The notes under the pieces were generated by a model, which saw only the letters and a list, made by a program, of their open reading frames with translations, was not told the origin of the DNA and ran no database searches. The translations under genes were made by a program, and so were the position numbers. Positions 25,833 through 35,665 of a DNA stretch of 64,000 nt are shown one piece after another (position 1 is the stretch's first letter; the number at the start of each line of letters is the position of its first letter). The DNA is from Colwellia sp. PAMC 20917 (GTDB lineage Bacteria > Pseudomonadota > Gammaproteobacteria > Enterobacterales > Alteromonadaceae), in the NCBI RefSeq assembly GCF_001767295.1, contig NZ_CP014944.1, positions 4,278,001-4,342,000 of the forward strand. Reading direction: 5' to 3'.

Positions 25833-28800
25833 ATGCAAAAAGGGAACAAATATAATTGGCAAAGTAGTATATGGCTACTCCTCTTTTTATGTATAAGCAG
25901 TAATACAATTGCAAGTAGCTATTACTCCTCAGCACAAAGTATTTCTGCTAGTGACGGTCTACCTGAGACTACTATATTTTCCATGGCATACGATAAGGAG
26001 GGTTTCATTTGGCTTGGAACACCTTCTCGACTAATTCGATATGATGGATATGAATTTAAATCATTTTCAAACGCCAAACAAGAATCAAAACCGCTAGTTG
26101 TGTCAAATATGGGGAATATCTTCATAGACAGTCATAATAGACTTTGGATAGGCAGTTGGGGAGAGGGGATTGCAGTTTACTCAACAGACTTAGTTTTATT
26201 ACATTATTTTCAAGAAGATAAAACCAATGTTAGGTCTTTGCCTAATAACCGTATACAAGTTATTTTTGAAGATAAGAATAAGACTATATGGCTAGGCACC
26301 AATGGGGGTGGTTTAGCTCGGTTTGATGAGTCTTCAACTGATTTTACTGTTTTTGAAAATGATCCCAATGATAACAATACACTTAGTCATAATCGTGTAT
26401 GGAGTATCGCGGAAGATAAAAATGGAGCGATATGGGTTGCAACGAGTAAGGGGTTAAATAAGTTGCCCTTGCATTCTCAATTTTTTGAAACGTTTTATTA
26501 TGACAGCAACTCTAACACTTCTCTGAATCATGATTTAATTCGAAGTTTACTAGTAGACAAAAAAGGGAGGCTTTGGGTTGGTACACAAACTGGATTTGGT
26601 GAGTTTGATGTCGACAAGCACGTTTTTGAACGTATTGAATTACTGAATCAATCTGGTACTAGTACTGTTTCTCGAATTAAGGAAGATAGAAATGGAAGTC
26701 TTTTTATCGGTACATTAGAAGGACTTTATCGTTACATTCCGGATAAACAACAATTAACACCTTGGTCTGGTGACAAAAAATATCAACTTTTCCCTCAAAA
26801 CGACATACGTGACATTCTATTTGACCGTTCAGGCCTTCTTTGGGTTGCGACACGATTTGGCGGGCTTATTAAAGTTGATTTGACGCCTAATATATTTAAA
26901 CATATTGATAGTTATACTATTGATAGTGCATTGAAACCTATTAGACGTGTTTATGCTCTATTTCAAGATAGTAATAATATAGTTTGGATTAGTACGGCTG
27001 ACGGACTTTTAACTATGGATTTACAGACAAACTTAGTTACTTCTCATCTTACTAAAGAAAAAAACTATCAGGGAAATATTACCTCTATATCTGAAGATAA
27101 AGAAGGCACTTTATGGCTTAGTGGTTCATTTGGGCTATTAACATTGGATAAAGCCAGAGCAACTTTTGCTAATAGAAACGATGTTCTTGAAGGTATTCAA
27201 AATAAAAATGTAAACAAAGTCTTTGTTGATTCACATAACCACTTATGGGTAGGTATGACACACGGAGGACTCATTTTTTATGACTTTTCAGGTATTAGAA
27301 ACGTTTATAGATATGATAAAAATAATCTACATTCTTTAAATGATAATACTATCTTATCTTTGTTTGAAGATAGAGCTGAACACATTTGGGCAGGAACCCC
27401 CGTAGGACTTAATCGTTTTGATTCGGTGAATAACATATTTAGCCACTATGATTCAAATCTAACAGATTATTTAATTAATGATATTACCCAAACTAACGAC
27501 GGAGCTATATGGTTAGCAACTCCTGCCAGTTTAAACAAGTTCGACTATATTTCTGGAAATATACAACGCCTTAGTGTCAGTCATGGATTAAGCAATGATA
27601 ATATTAAAGGCGTTCTTGAGGATGATTTTGGTAATTTATGGGTTAGTTCAAGTCATGGTATTTCTAAATACAATATGGGAGAGGAGTCTTTCATAAATTA
27701 TAGCGCTACTAGAAGTTTTAATAATAATACGTTTCTTCCCGATATTGCCCTAAAAGCGACTAACGGTACTATGTATTTTGGAGGAATAAATGGGATTGAT
27801 AAAATCACTCCTGCTCGTGTAAGTCCATCATCCTATAAACCTAATACAGTTATTACTGATGTATGGGTCGATGACAAGAAGATATTTATAGATAATCAAT
27901 CACCAAATCGCACTATAAAACTACCACATGATACTCTTCGGATAGAGATAGCTTTTGCAACGCTTGATTTTTTTGAACCATCAAAGATTCAATATAGCTA
28001 CATTTTGAACGGCTTAAATGATGAATGGCGTCAACCGTCAACTTCTAGAATTGCCACATTCACCAGTTTAGATCCTGGAGTTTATATTTTTTCAATGATG
28101 GGAATAAATAGTCACAATATTAAGAGCCAAAACATATCCGCATTAAAAATAATCATAGCGACTCCGTGGTGGGAAACTCTTTGGGTCAAACTTTTAATGA
28201 GTATTACAGTGATTTTTTTATTCTATAAGCTATATCAATACAGAGTAAAAAGGTATGAGTTGCAAAAAGATAAGTTAGAAAGAAAAGTTTCAAATAGAAC
28301 TGAAGAGTTAAAAAAATCTAATCTACAATTGGCTTCAACCGTTAAACAATTACACACGTTCCAAAAAGAACTAGTGGAAAAAGAAAAAATGGCTACTTTA
28401 GGAAAAATGGTTGCTGGTGTAGCACACGAGGTCAATACACCGATAGGGATTGGGATCACTGCATCAACTTTATTACATGAGAAAATGGACGATCTTCAAG
28501 CAGCATATGAAAACCAGAAAGTAACAAAATCCAAAATAGAAAAATTTCTTTTTGAGGGAAATGAAAATATTGGTCTGCTTTGTAGAAGTCTAGATCGAGC
28601 ATCTAAATTAATTAATAAATTTCAGCAGGTTGATATTGAACAATCAAATAAAAACGTCACCCAACTTCACCTGTACCACTTAATAACTGAAATGATTTCA
28701 CCTTTTCAGTCTAATGGGTCAAAACATGAGTTTATTATCGATTGTGATAAAAATATGTTGATCACTAGCAAAAGAGAATCGATTGAACATGTTTTAAGTA

Positions 28801-29108
28801 ACCTTATAGAAAATTCGCTAGGTCATGGCTTTGAGGGTATCGAAAAAGGGACGATTATGATTGAATGTACATTCTCTGAAAACTCTTGCACAATCATGTA
28901 TTCTGATAATGGTAATGGTGTCAGCGAAGAGTTTCAAAAAGTTATCTTTGATCCATTTTCAACGACTAACCGTGGGAGCGGGTCTGGGTTAGGAATGCAT
29001 CTAGTTTATAATATAGTCGCTCAGGCGCTGCATGGAAGTATTGAAATTCATAATAATCAAGGTTCAGGGATCAAGTTTAAAATAGAATTTCCTATGTTGG
29101 ATGTTTGA
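25833..29108 (+). CDS. Propeller-type membrane sensor histidine kinase
   Basis: The 1,091-residue product starts at ATG 25833 (GGAG eight bases upstream; a TTG at 25812 is in frame but lacks a site). After a signal/anchor segment come about a dozen Reg_prop blades (FIWLGT, RLWIGSWG, TIWLGTNGG, AIWVAT and others) expected to build one or two periplasmic propellers, then a Y_Y_Y domain (YSYILNGLNDEWR) and a transmembrane helix (LLMSITVIFLFYKLY). A coiled coil follows, then the phosphoacceptor region VAHEVNTPIGIG with His865. An HATPase_c domain has its N box (NLIENSLGHGF) and glycine box (GSGSGLGMHL). Unlike many propeller sensors it has no receiver or AraC-type domain, so it needs a separate response regulator, which is not in the window. 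The ligand is unknown; many relatives sense polysaccharide breakdown products. Confidence 0.9.
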   Translation: MQKGNKYNWQSSIWLLLFLCISSNTIASSYYSSAQSISASDGLPETTIFSMAYDKEGFIWLGTPSRLIRYDGYEFKSFSNAKQESKPLVVSNMGNIFIDSHNRLWIGSWGEGIAVYSTDLVLLHYFQEDKTNVRSLPNNRIQVIFEDKNKTIWLGTNGGGLARFDESSTDFTVFENDPNDNNTLSHNRVWSIAEDKNGAIWVATSKGLNKLPLHSQFFETFYYDSNSNTSLNHDLIRSLLVDKKGRLWVGTQTGFGEFDVDKHVFERIELLNQSGTSTVSRIKEDRNGSLFIGTLEGLYRYIPDKQQLTPWSGDKKYQLFPQNDIRDILFDRSGLLWVATRFGGLIKVDLTPNIFKHIDSYTIDSALKPIRRVYALFQDSNNIVWISTADGLLTMDLQTNLVTSHLTKEKNYQGNITSISEDKEGTLWLSGSFGLLTLDKARATFANRNDVLEGIQNKNVNKVFVDSHNHLWVGMTHGGLIFYDFSGIRNVYRYDKNNLHSLNDNTILSLFEDRAEHIWAGTPVGLNRFDSVNNIFSHYDSNLTDYLINDITQTNDGAIWLATPASLNKFDYISGNIQRLSVSHGLSNDNIKGVLEDDFGNLWVSSSHGISKYNMGEESFINYSATRSFNNNTFLPDIALKATNGTMYFGGINGIDKITPARVSPSSYKPNTVITDVWVDDKKIFIDNQSPNRTIKLPHDTLRIEIAFATLDFFEPSKIQYSYILNGLNDEWRQPSTSRIATFTSLDPGVYIFSMMGINSHNIKSQNISALKIIIATPWWETLWVKLLMSITVIFLFYKLYQYRVKRYELQKDKLERKVSNRTEELKKSNLQLASTVKQLHTFQKELVEKEKMATLGKMVAGVAHEVNTPIGIGITASTLLHEKMDDLQAAYENQKVTKSKIEKFLFEGNENIGLLCRSLDRASKLINKFQQVDIEQSNKNVTQLHLYHLITEMISPFQSNGSKHEFIIDCDKNMLITSKRESIEHVLSNLIENSLGHGFEGIEKGTIMIECTFSENSCTIMYSDNGNGVSEEFQKVIFDPFSTTNRGSGSGLGMHLVYNIVAQALHGSIEIHNNQGSGIKFKIEFPMLDV

Positions 29109-29708
29109 GAAAGTAGGGGAAGGATACTCAATTCGTATATAGTAGCTCTTTAAATATATAGTGTTTTTAATTAGTCCTGCTGTAGTGTTAGTAATTTTTA
29201 TGATCGTGTTGTTAATAATGTTGCGGTGATTGATTTTTTAAATATTGGTATTGGCTCTATTCGAGCAGAAATTTTTAATGTAGTGGATATCGTAATAATG
29301 TTAGGCGTTTTTCTTCTCCTATTTACTCAAAACAAAAATCAAGCTAAGGCGTAAAAGACTACTAACAAGGCTGTAAAACATACTGTAGCTTCAGCGGACA
29401 TCAATTTTATAATTCTATCGTGCTTTTGAGGCAAAATGAGAAAAAAATACTGCTAATGTCAGGTATCCTTGAAGATAGTGGACATAATATTAGTGATTGG
29501 TCGTCTCAAAAATCATGCTCTTTCACATAAGGTCATCATTTTACGTTTATTCATATAATGACCTTGCTTATATTATGAGTTTATTTACTGACTTAATACA
29601 TTATTAACTAGTTAACTCTTTGCTGACTATAACTTTTCAACTAAGTCTATTAAACGCCGCCAATACTCGTTTATAATCTAAGAGTCATTCTTAATAAAAG
29701 TATAAAAA
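29109..29708. other. Spacer with lspA debris
   Basis: The only coding remnant is a signal peptidase II fragment (29175-29354). Around 29529-29565 there is an eight-base inverted repeat (AAGGTCAT/ATGACCTT) about 150 bases before the next gene. No other gene was recognised. Confidence 0.5.
29175..29354 (+). pseudogene. lspA: C-terminal remnant of signal peptidase II
   Basis: This 59-codon open stretch begins after an in-frame TAG and ends at TAA 29352. It reads SNFYDRVVNNVAVIDFLNIG and then IFNVVDIVIMLGVFLLLF. These match the last third of signal peptidase II: the N-x-x-D-R motif holding the first catalytic Asp, the V-DF segment, and the FN-AD motif holding the second Asp (here FNVVD). The N-terminal two thirds, including the earlier transmembrane helices, are missing. 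It is therefore a remnant, probably of a duplicate or transferred lspA. No start codon or ribosome-binding site is apparent. Confidence 0.7.
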
Positions 29709-31343
29709 ATGAAAAATAAAATAGCTTTAACCTTATTTACTTTAGCGCTGGTAAGTGGCTGTAGCAAAGAAAGTAATGTTTCAAAAAATACCGAAGTAGA
29801 TGTTGCGGCGAGTTATCAAAGCATTAACAAAGAACAACTTATTGAGCATATCAAAGTACTTGCTTCAGATGAGTTTGAAGGGCGCGCACCGTCAAGTAAA
29901 GGTGAAGAGCTTACGCTTGATTACTTAACTAAACAATTAACGGCAATAGGTTTTAAGCCAGGCAATGGTAATAGTTTCCTTCAAGCCGTACCTATGGTGT
30001 CAATTGAGGCATCACCAGACATGACATTGTCAATTGGTGATAAAGATTATCAATACGGGACGGATATGGTAATGGGCTCTGCTCGCATAAGTAACTTTGA
30101 ACAACTTAAAGACTCAGAATTAGTCTTTGTTGGTTACGGTATTAACGCGCCAGAGTACAACTGGAATGATTATCAAGATTTGGATGTTAAAGGTAAAACC
30201 GTTGTTATTTTAGTTAATGATCCGGGTTTTGCAACTCAAGATGCTAAACTTTTCAACGGTAATGCGATGACCTATTACGGGCGCTGGACCTATAAATATG
30301 AAGAAGCTAGCCGACAAGGTGCTGAAGGTGCGATCATTATTCACGAAACTGCTCCCGCATCATACGATTGGTCGGTAGTCGAACACTCGTGGTCTGGTCC
30401 TCAATTTGGCTTTGTGCGTGAAGACAAAAATAAAGACCGTGTAGCGGTTGAAGGTTGGATAAATAGTGAGGTTGCCAAAGAATTATTTACTCAAGCCGGT
30501 GTAAACTTCGAACAGGCTAAAATTGCGGCTGCCAAGGGAAGTTATCATCTTGATATGGGCGACTTAACAGCTTCTGTTACGGTAAATAACACGGTGAAAG
30601 AATCTGTATCTTATAACTTTATCGCCACTTTACCTGGAAGCGTTAAGCCTGATGAACATATTTTATATACTGCACATTGGGATCACTTAGGCAAAGATAC
30701 CAGCTTAATTGGCGACCAAATTTATAATGGCGCTGTCGATAATGCATCGGGTACAGGGGCACTTATTGAAGTTGCTGAAGCTTTTGCTAAATTGCCTGTT
30801 GCACCAGCGCGTTCCATTACCATCATGGCAGTAACTGCAGAAGAACAAGGGTTGTTAGGTTCTAAGTTTTATGCGGCTAATCCTATTATTCCAGCGGCTA
30901 AGACAGTTGCAAATATTAATATGGATGCTTTAGGGGTTAATGGTCGAAGTAGCGATGTCTCTGTCTATGGATTAGGGCAGTCAGAACTCGATAACTTTCT
31001 TAGTGATGCAGCGAAGAAGCAAAACCGCACCATCGCCGGGGATCCTCGTCCTGCTGCGGGTATCTATTACCGCTCTGATCACTTTGCCTTTGCAAATATC
31101 GGCATTCCAGCGTTATATGCTAAAACGGGAGAAACTGCCGTTGATGAAGCGACTAAAACGTTGAGAACTCAGTTAAAGGAAAGTCTTGGTAAGTGTTATC
31201 ACAACCTTTGTGATGAATATAATGATACATGGGATCTTTCTGGCGCAGAAGAAGATATGCAAGCATTTTTTGACATTGGTTATCAGCTTTCCAAAGAAAA
31301 TGTTTGGCCACAATGGAGTAAAACATCAGAGTTTAAACGCTAA
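29709..31343 (+). CDS. M28-family metallopeptidase lipoprotein
   Basis: The 544-residue product has a lipoprotein signal (lipobox LVSGC, Cys at about 19), so it is likely anchored in the outer membrane facing the periplasm. It combines a PA-like insert (about residues 130-290) with an M28 zinc-peptidase domain. The M28 signatures are HWDHLG, VDNASGTGAL, AEEQGLLGS, NMDALG and RSDHFAFANIGIPALY, supplying the expected two-zinc ligands and catalytic Asp and Glu. M28 enzymes of this type are aminopeptidases that trim peptides. The gene is transcribed alone and faces a bidirectional terminator shared with the dienelactone hydrolase gene. The sequence shows no defect. Confidence 0.9.
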   Translation: MKNKIALTLFTLALVSGCSKESNVSKNTEVDVAASYQSINKEQLIEHIKVLASDEFEGRAPSSKGEELTLDYLTKQLTAIGFKPGNGNSFLQAVPMVSIEASPDMTLSIGDKDYQYGTDMVMGSARISNFEQLKDSELVFVGYGINAPEYNWNDYQDLDVKGKTVVILVNDPGFATQDAKLFNGNAMTYYGRWTYKYEEASRQGAEGAIIIHETAPASYDWSVVEHSWSGPQFGFVREDKNKDRVAVEGWINSEVAKELFTQAGVNFEQAKIAAAKGSYHLDMGDLTASVTVNNTVKESVSYNFIATLPGSVKPDEHILYTAHWDHLGKDTSLIGDQIYNGAVDNASGTGALIEVAEAFAKLPVAPARSITIMAVTAEEQGLLGSKFYAANPIIPAAKTVANINMDALGVNGRSSDVSVYGLGQSELDNFLSDAAKKQNRTIAGDPRPAAGIYYRSDHFAFANIGIPALYAKTGETAVDEATKTLRTQLKESLGKCYHNLCDEYNDTWDLSGAEEDMQAFFDIGYQLSKENVWPQWSKTSEFKR

Positions 31344-31358
31344 ACGCTGAATATAGCT

Positions 31359-31400
31359 AAGCGAGTACAAGTCTTACTTTATTGATGACTTTGCTCGCTT
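31359..31400. terminator. Shared terminator of convergent genes
   Basis: AAGCGAG (31359-31365) and CTCGCTT (31394-31400) are perfect inverted arms, with inner AGTC/GACT adding pairs. The structure lies between convergent genes, so it probably stops both transcripts. There is no strong T-run. Confidence 0.5.
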
Positions 31401-31430
31401 AACTCGTTAACAAAGTGTTTTTAGATGCTT

Positions 31431-32321
31431 TTATACCAGTTTTTCAGTAAAAAAGGCTAGGGTGCGATGCCAGGCAAGCTCGGCATTTTCTTTATCATAA
31501 CGGCTGGTCGAGTCATTATGAAAGCCATGTTTGGCATTTTTATAGATCTGCACTTGAAAAGGGGCTTGAACAATTTTCAAGTCACTTTCATAGTCAGGCC
31601 AAGAGTTATTAACCCTTTCATCGAGTTCAGCCAATTGAATCAGTAACGATGCCTTAATATTTTTACGCAATTCTTTTTTGGCTGGCGTGCCATAAAAAGG
31701 TACGCCGGCAATAATCAAATCAGACTCCACTGCGGCTAAGTAATTGACTATGTAACCACCAAAACAAAAGCCAACAGCACCAAGTTTTCCATTACTTCTG
31801 TGATGTTTTTTGATGAATTTTGCTGCTGCAACAAAGTCATGCTGTATTTTTTCAGCATCCATCGACTTTTGCATAGATCTGCCTTCATCATCATTACCTG
31901 GATATCCTCCTAATGGGAACAATGCATCTGGAGCAAAGGCAAGATACCCCGCTTTAGCTAAACGTCGAGCAACATCTTTTACGTAGGGGTTTAAACCTCT
32001 GTTTTCATGAATAACTAAAACAACAGGCAAGGTTCCTGTTTTGTTGGTTGGTGTTACTAAGTAGCCGACACCTTTATCGTAACCTTCGGGTGAATCAAAA
32101 GTTTCATAGGTAGCTTTTATTTCATCATCATTAAAAGAAACTTGTTCTGCTAGGGCATAATTTGGAAGCAATGCCGATGTGAGCACTGTCATTGAGTATC
32201 CCACTGCAACTAAAGTCGCTAACTTTGCCATAAAGCTTCTGCGATCCATACCGCCATGCGCGTATTCGTCGTACCAGTCAAATGCTTCTTGAGGGATATC
32301 ACTAGCTGATTTTTTTGACAT
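31431..32321 (-). CDS. Dienelactone hydrolase family protein, Tat-exported
   Basis: The 296-residue product has an unusual N-terminus: about 25 acidic, tyrosine-rich residues, then DRRSFMAKL and a hydrophobic stretch, a twin-arginine signal that implies folding before export. The mature part is an alpha/beta hydrolase of the dienelactone hydrolase family. It shows HENRGLNPYVKDVARRLAKA, the nucleophile elbow GFCFGG with Cys as nucleophile, an acidic ELDERV segment and a C-terminal KHGFHND holding the catalytic His. Such enzymes hydrolyse lactone or ester bonds; the substrate is not predictable. The gene is divergent from the fasciclin gene across 368 bases. Confidence 0.88.
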   Translation of the reverse strand: MSKKSASDIPQEAFDWYDEYAHGGMDRRSFMAKLATLVAVGYSMTVLTSALLPNYALAEQVSFNDDEIKATYETFDSPEGYDKGVGYLVTPTNKTGTLPVVLVIHENRGLNPYVKDVARRLAKAGYLAFAPDALFPLGGYPGNDDEGRSMQKSMDAEKIQHDFVAAAKFIKKHHRSNGKLGAVGFCFGGYIVNYLAAVESDLIIAGVPFYGTPAKKELRKNIKASLLIQLAELDERVNNSWPDYESDLKIVQAPFQVQIYKNAKHGFHNDSTSRYDKENAELAWHRTLAFFTEKLV

Positions 32322-32689
32322 TTATTTATCTCACTTATTAATTTAAATAATCTAACCCTTCATAAACAACTTATAAAATATATTTATTTAAGTATTTTCG
32401 CAAATTTATTCAGATAATTTAGTCTTGATTACTTAGACGTTATCCTTGAACTTCGATAATAAAATTTTATAGTTTTTTGACATAGTTCATTGCTTAGACG
32501 AGGCTATTACTCAAGAATAAGGTGACGATATACTTGTAGCCTAAAGGATGGGTTTTTTATTAGATAGGGTGGATGTGATTATATTTTATCCGTTTTTATT
32601 ATAAAAATGTTAAGTAAACTGATCTTAATTGTTTAACAGTACGTAAATATTGGCTGAAACTAAATATTATCCATTAAATAGGAATTAAC
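32322..32689. other. Divergent intergenic region
   Basis: The spacer holds the promoters of the divergent hydrolase and fasciclin genes. A 20-base motif at 32525-32544 recurs with two mismatches at 39264-39283 upstream of the SirB2 gene. Nothing else was recognised. Confidence 0.4.
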
Positions 32690-33187
32690 ATGTTAAATAA
32701 ATTTATTACAACAGGTTTACTCGTAGTTGCCAGCCTAGCTTTTATGCCGACTTCTCATGCAGAACACCATGGTATGAAAAAAGACATTGTTGATGTAGCT
32801 GCGGCAAATGGTTCTTTTAATACTCTTGTTGCTGCCGTTAAAGCCGGTGGACTTGTCGATACACTCAAAGGAAAAGGGCCTTTTACTGTATTTGCACCAA
32901 CTGATGAAGCTTTTGCAAAGTTACCTGCAGGCACGGTTGAAATGCTATTAAAGCCAGAAAACAAAGATAAATTGGTATCGATTTTAACCTATCACGTCGT
33001 TGCTGGAAAAGTGATGTCTACAGATGTTGTTAAAGTCGACAGTGCTAGTACAGTACAAGGCCAAATGTTGATGGTGAAAGTAGACGGCGGTAATGTAATG
33101 ATAAATAATGCGAAAATTATTATGGCTGACGTTAAAGCAAGTAACGGTGTCATACATGTCATTGATACAGTCTTAATGCCTAAGTAA
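32690..33187 (+). CDS. Secreted fasciclin-domain protein
   Basis: The 165-residue product consists of a signal peptide (about residues 1-24, ending SHA) and one fasciclin domain. Both conserved blocks are present: [19 protein letters not shown] and the [10 protein letters not shown] segment leading to [14 protein letters not shown] at the C-terminus. Bacterial single-domain fasciclin proteins of this length are common and are thought to mediate weak adhesion or matrix contacts. The precise role is unknown. The gene is monocistronic and is followed by an intrinsic terminator. Confidence 0.92.
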   Translation: MLNKFITTGLLVVASLAFMPTSHAEHHGMKKDIVDVAAANGSFNTLVAAVKAGGLVDTLKGKGPFTVFAPTDEAFAKLPAGTVEMLLKPENKDKLVSILTYHVVAGKVMSTDVVKVDSASTVQGQMLMVKVDGGNVMINNAKIIMADVKASNGVIHVIDTVLMPK

Positions 33188-33242
33188 AGTTATTGTAAAG
33201 TATTGCTTTAACTACTGATACTTAATCAATTGTTTACTATTA

Positions 33243-33266
33243 AGCCAGCTTTAGCTGGATTTTTCT
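33243..33266 (+). terminator. Intrinsic terminator of the fasciclin gene
   Basis: CCAGC, a short TTTA loop and GCTGG are followed by ATTTTT, about 55 bases after the stop codon. Confidence 0.7.
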
Positions 33267-33398
33267 ATCGCGGTGCGAATAAAAAAATTTTCACCCACTT
33301 ATCTGTTTGCTGATAAATCAAGAATAGTGGCAATAAACCTTGCTGCACCTCCAAATATAGTGATAATCGGGCAAGGTTCTATTTACTGAGTTTATAAA

Positions 33399-34478
33399 GT
33401 GCAACTATTAGCAGTAACGTGTTTGAACAAAACACTACGATTAGAAGGTTCAATGGCGGGATGGCAACAACTTTTTTGGGACGACCAGTGTGTCTCACAA
33501 ATTGACGCGGTTGATGGCAACGATACCTTTACACATCAATTCTCTCTACAAAGTGAGCAAGGTGAATTACATATAGAACTTAAGGGCACACTGCATTGGC
33601 AGCCTTTTGTGCTTAAATACCAGCTTTTTATTGATAATAAACTTCAACAAGAAGATACCCTCATTGAAAAAGATATAGAACAACGCCAAGTTAGCAAAGC
33701 TAGCAAGCAACCGATGAAATTTAGTTTCATTGGCATGGCTGGACTTGGCTTGAAATTGTTAAAAAGTGCCAAAGTCATCAAAGTGCTATTTGCTGCTGGT
33801 AGTTTGGCCGCATATAGTTGGTTATTTTCTATTGAATTTGCCATAGCACTTATTCTTTGTCTCGTCTTTCATGAATATGGACATATTAAGGCGATGAAAT
33901 ACTTTGGTTTGAAAACCAAAGGTATTTACCTTATTCCTTTTGTCGGAGGCCTAGCATTGAGCGACGATAAAATTAATACCCGCTGGCAAGATGTTGTTAT
34001 TTCGATAATGGGCCCTTTCTTTGGTCTAATACTCTCTATTGCTTGCTTGGTAGGTTACTGGCTAACCGATTTAGAAATACTGGCCGGTTTAGCGGTCTTT
34101 AACGCCTTACTTAATCTATTTAATTTGTTGCCGGTATTACCCTTAGATGGTGGACACATACTCAAGAGTATTGCCTTTTCAATTAATACCCGCGTTGGTT
34201 TAGTTGCTTGTGTATTAGGTGCAGCATTAGGGGTTTATATTAGTTATCACTTTGGTTTAGCGCTATTAGGCTTTTTACTTGCTATTGGTAGTATAGAAAT
34301 TTTCTTTGAATATAAGCGTCGACATTTGAGTGACCTATTACCCCTAAACCGTTATGCTCAAATTGTCTCAGTATTATGGTATGTCATTACATTAGGCGGG
34401 CTAAGTGGCATTATTTGGTTTGTTGGTCAAACAGGCAACAGTGCGTTGTCATTACCGCTAAAAATACTGGGAAGTTAA
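33399..34478 (+). CDS. Site-2 protease family (M50) membrane metalloprotease
   Basis: The 359-residue product has a soluble N-terminal domain of about 110 residues, then several transmembrane helices with the M50 active-site motifs. FHEYGHIKAMKYFG supplies the HExxH zinc site, and LFNLLPVLPLDGGHIL supplies the third ligand in the NPDG-like motif. Site-2 proteases cut substrates within the membrane; the partner here is unknown. The N-terminal domain has a TLRLEGS-G-QQLFWDD pattern reminiscent of FAIM-type beta domains (by eye). A GTG at 33399 is taken as start because that domain needs these residues. An ATG at 33453 has a better ribosome-binding site and remains possible. Confidence 0.85.
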   Translation: MQLLAVTCLNKTLRLEGSMAGWQQLFWDDQCVSQIDAVDGNDTFTHQFSLQSEQGELHIELKGTLHWQPFVLKYQLFIDNKLQQEDTLIEKDIEQRQVSKASKQPMKFSFIGMAGLGLKLLKSAKVIKVLFAAGSLAAYSWLFSIEFAIALILCLVFHEYGHIKAMKYFGLKTKGIYLIPFVGGLALSDDKINTRWQDVVISIMGPFFGLILSIACLVGYWLTDLEILAGLAVFNALLNLFNLLPVLPLDGGHILKSIAFSINTRVGLVACVLGAALGVYISYHFGLALLGFLLAIGSIEIFFEYKRRHLSDLLPLNRYAQIVSVLWYVITLGGLSGIIWFVGQTGNSALSLPLKILGS

Positions 34479-34525
34479 TTTAACAGCTCGACAATTGTCC
34501 TGCGATTATTGCGTTAACGGCAAAC

Positions 34526-34689
34526 GGCCATCTTTTTAAACCACTTTATCAGCACCGTCGAGAAAACTCGGTACTTTGTGCCGAGTAGTTCACCAAAAGG
34601 TTAAATTCCTGGCTGTTCAGCCGTTATCAACCTTATGAAAACATTGATTTAATTGGCCCATCTTTTAACCCACTTTACTCAGCAGGCTA
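34526..34689. repeat. Duplicated intergenic motif around a hairpin
   Basis: A motif reading GGCCATCTTTTTAAACCAC plus TTTATCAGCA (34526-34556) recurs slightly changed at 34654-34684. Between the copies, ACTCGGTAC (34566-34574) pairs with GTGCCGAGT (34578-34586) in a tight hairpin. The block lies between the convergent site-2 protease and LysR genes and may act in termination. Confidence 0.5.
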
Positions 34690-34702
34690 ACTTAGCAGTG
34701 AT

Positions 34703-35653
34703 TTAGCGAGATAAAATATCGTTTGATATCATTTCTTTTTGTAATAATGAACGGCCATTAGTTTCAATATGAGCAAGAAATTCAGCCGCTAATAGGGTTT
34801 GACGTTTTGATTTAGACCAAACAAAAAACCAATGAGCATTTATTGGCAGTTCCTTTATTGGTAAACGCACTAGCCCACTTTGTCCACCATACATTAAGGT
34901 ATGCGCTGATAATATTGATATGCCAAGCTTTGACATCACCAGATGTTTAATTGCCTCATTACTTTCAATGGTCATTTTCACATTTAGCTTAGTGTTATGA
35001 TGCTTTAAAAATTCCTCTATGGCATACCTTGTACCTGAACCTTTTTCACGCATAATGAAAGGTTCCTTGCTTAAATCTTTTAAAGTGAGGTTTTTCTTTT
35101 TAGCAATGGGGTGGTCTTGATGTGCTATGGCTACCAGCGGATTGGTTAAAAATTCAATCGACTCAGTTTCAATATCAGATGGCGGATGACTAAACACATA
35201 GAAGTCGTCAATACCTTGCTTTAGGCGATCAATGGTTTGTTGTCGATTACCAATATTTAACTGTATATCTATATCTGGATATTTTTCTAAAAAAGGTCCC
35301 AACAAATGGGGAATAAAATATTTAGAAGTGGTGACCACAGCCAACCTTAAGGTGCCAGACTTAAAACCTTTAATATTGCCTATCGCCATATCAAGTCGTG
35401 AAAAACTATCAAGTACCTCTACCGCGGTTTTTACTAACTCTAGACCTATATCCGTAAATAATATCTGTCTATTGGTATAGTTATATAGAGGAGCTCCCAT
35501 TGCCTCTGCAAGCTTTTTCATTTGTATTGATACCGTTGGTTGCGTTAGAAAAAGCGCTTTTGACGCTTCTTTAATACTACCTTTATCATGAACAGACAAT
35601 AATATTTCCAGCTGCCTGATTGTGCCAACATGAGCATGAAGCCTTGATTTCAT
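34703..35653 (-). CDS. LysR-type regulator, CbbR/CmpR-like
   Basis: The 316-residue product has a winged helix-turn-helix (about residues 10-70: LEILLSVHDKGSIKEASKAL, TQPTVSIQMKKL). An effector-binding domain follows with family landmarks such as SGTLRLAVVTTSKYFIP, MREKGSGTRYAIEEF and SKLGISILSAHT. It looks closest to the CbbR/CmpR branch, which controls carbon fixation or bicarbonate uptake genes in other bacteria (family knowledge). It is divergent from purE-purK and a SulP transporter across 160 bases, which contain a palindromic candidate site. This makes it a likely regulator of that operon (inference). Confidence 0.88.
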   Translation of the reverse strand: MKSRLHAHVGTIRQLEILLSVHDKGSIKEASKALFLTQPTVSIQMKKLAEAMGAPLYNYTNRQILFTDIGLELVKTAVEVLDSFSRLDMAIGNIKGFKSGTLRLAVVTTSKYFIPHLLGPFLEKYPDIDIQLNIGNRQQTIDRLKQGIDDFYVFSHPPSDIETESIEFLTNPLVAIAHQDHPIAKKKNLTLKDLSKEPFIMREKGSGTRYAIEEFLKHHNTKLNVKMTIESNEAIKHLVMSKLGISILSAHTLMYGGQSGLVRLPIKELPINAHWFFVWSKSKRQTLLAAEFLAHIETNGRSLLQKEMISNDILSR

Positions 35654-35665
35654 CTTTATAACCCC

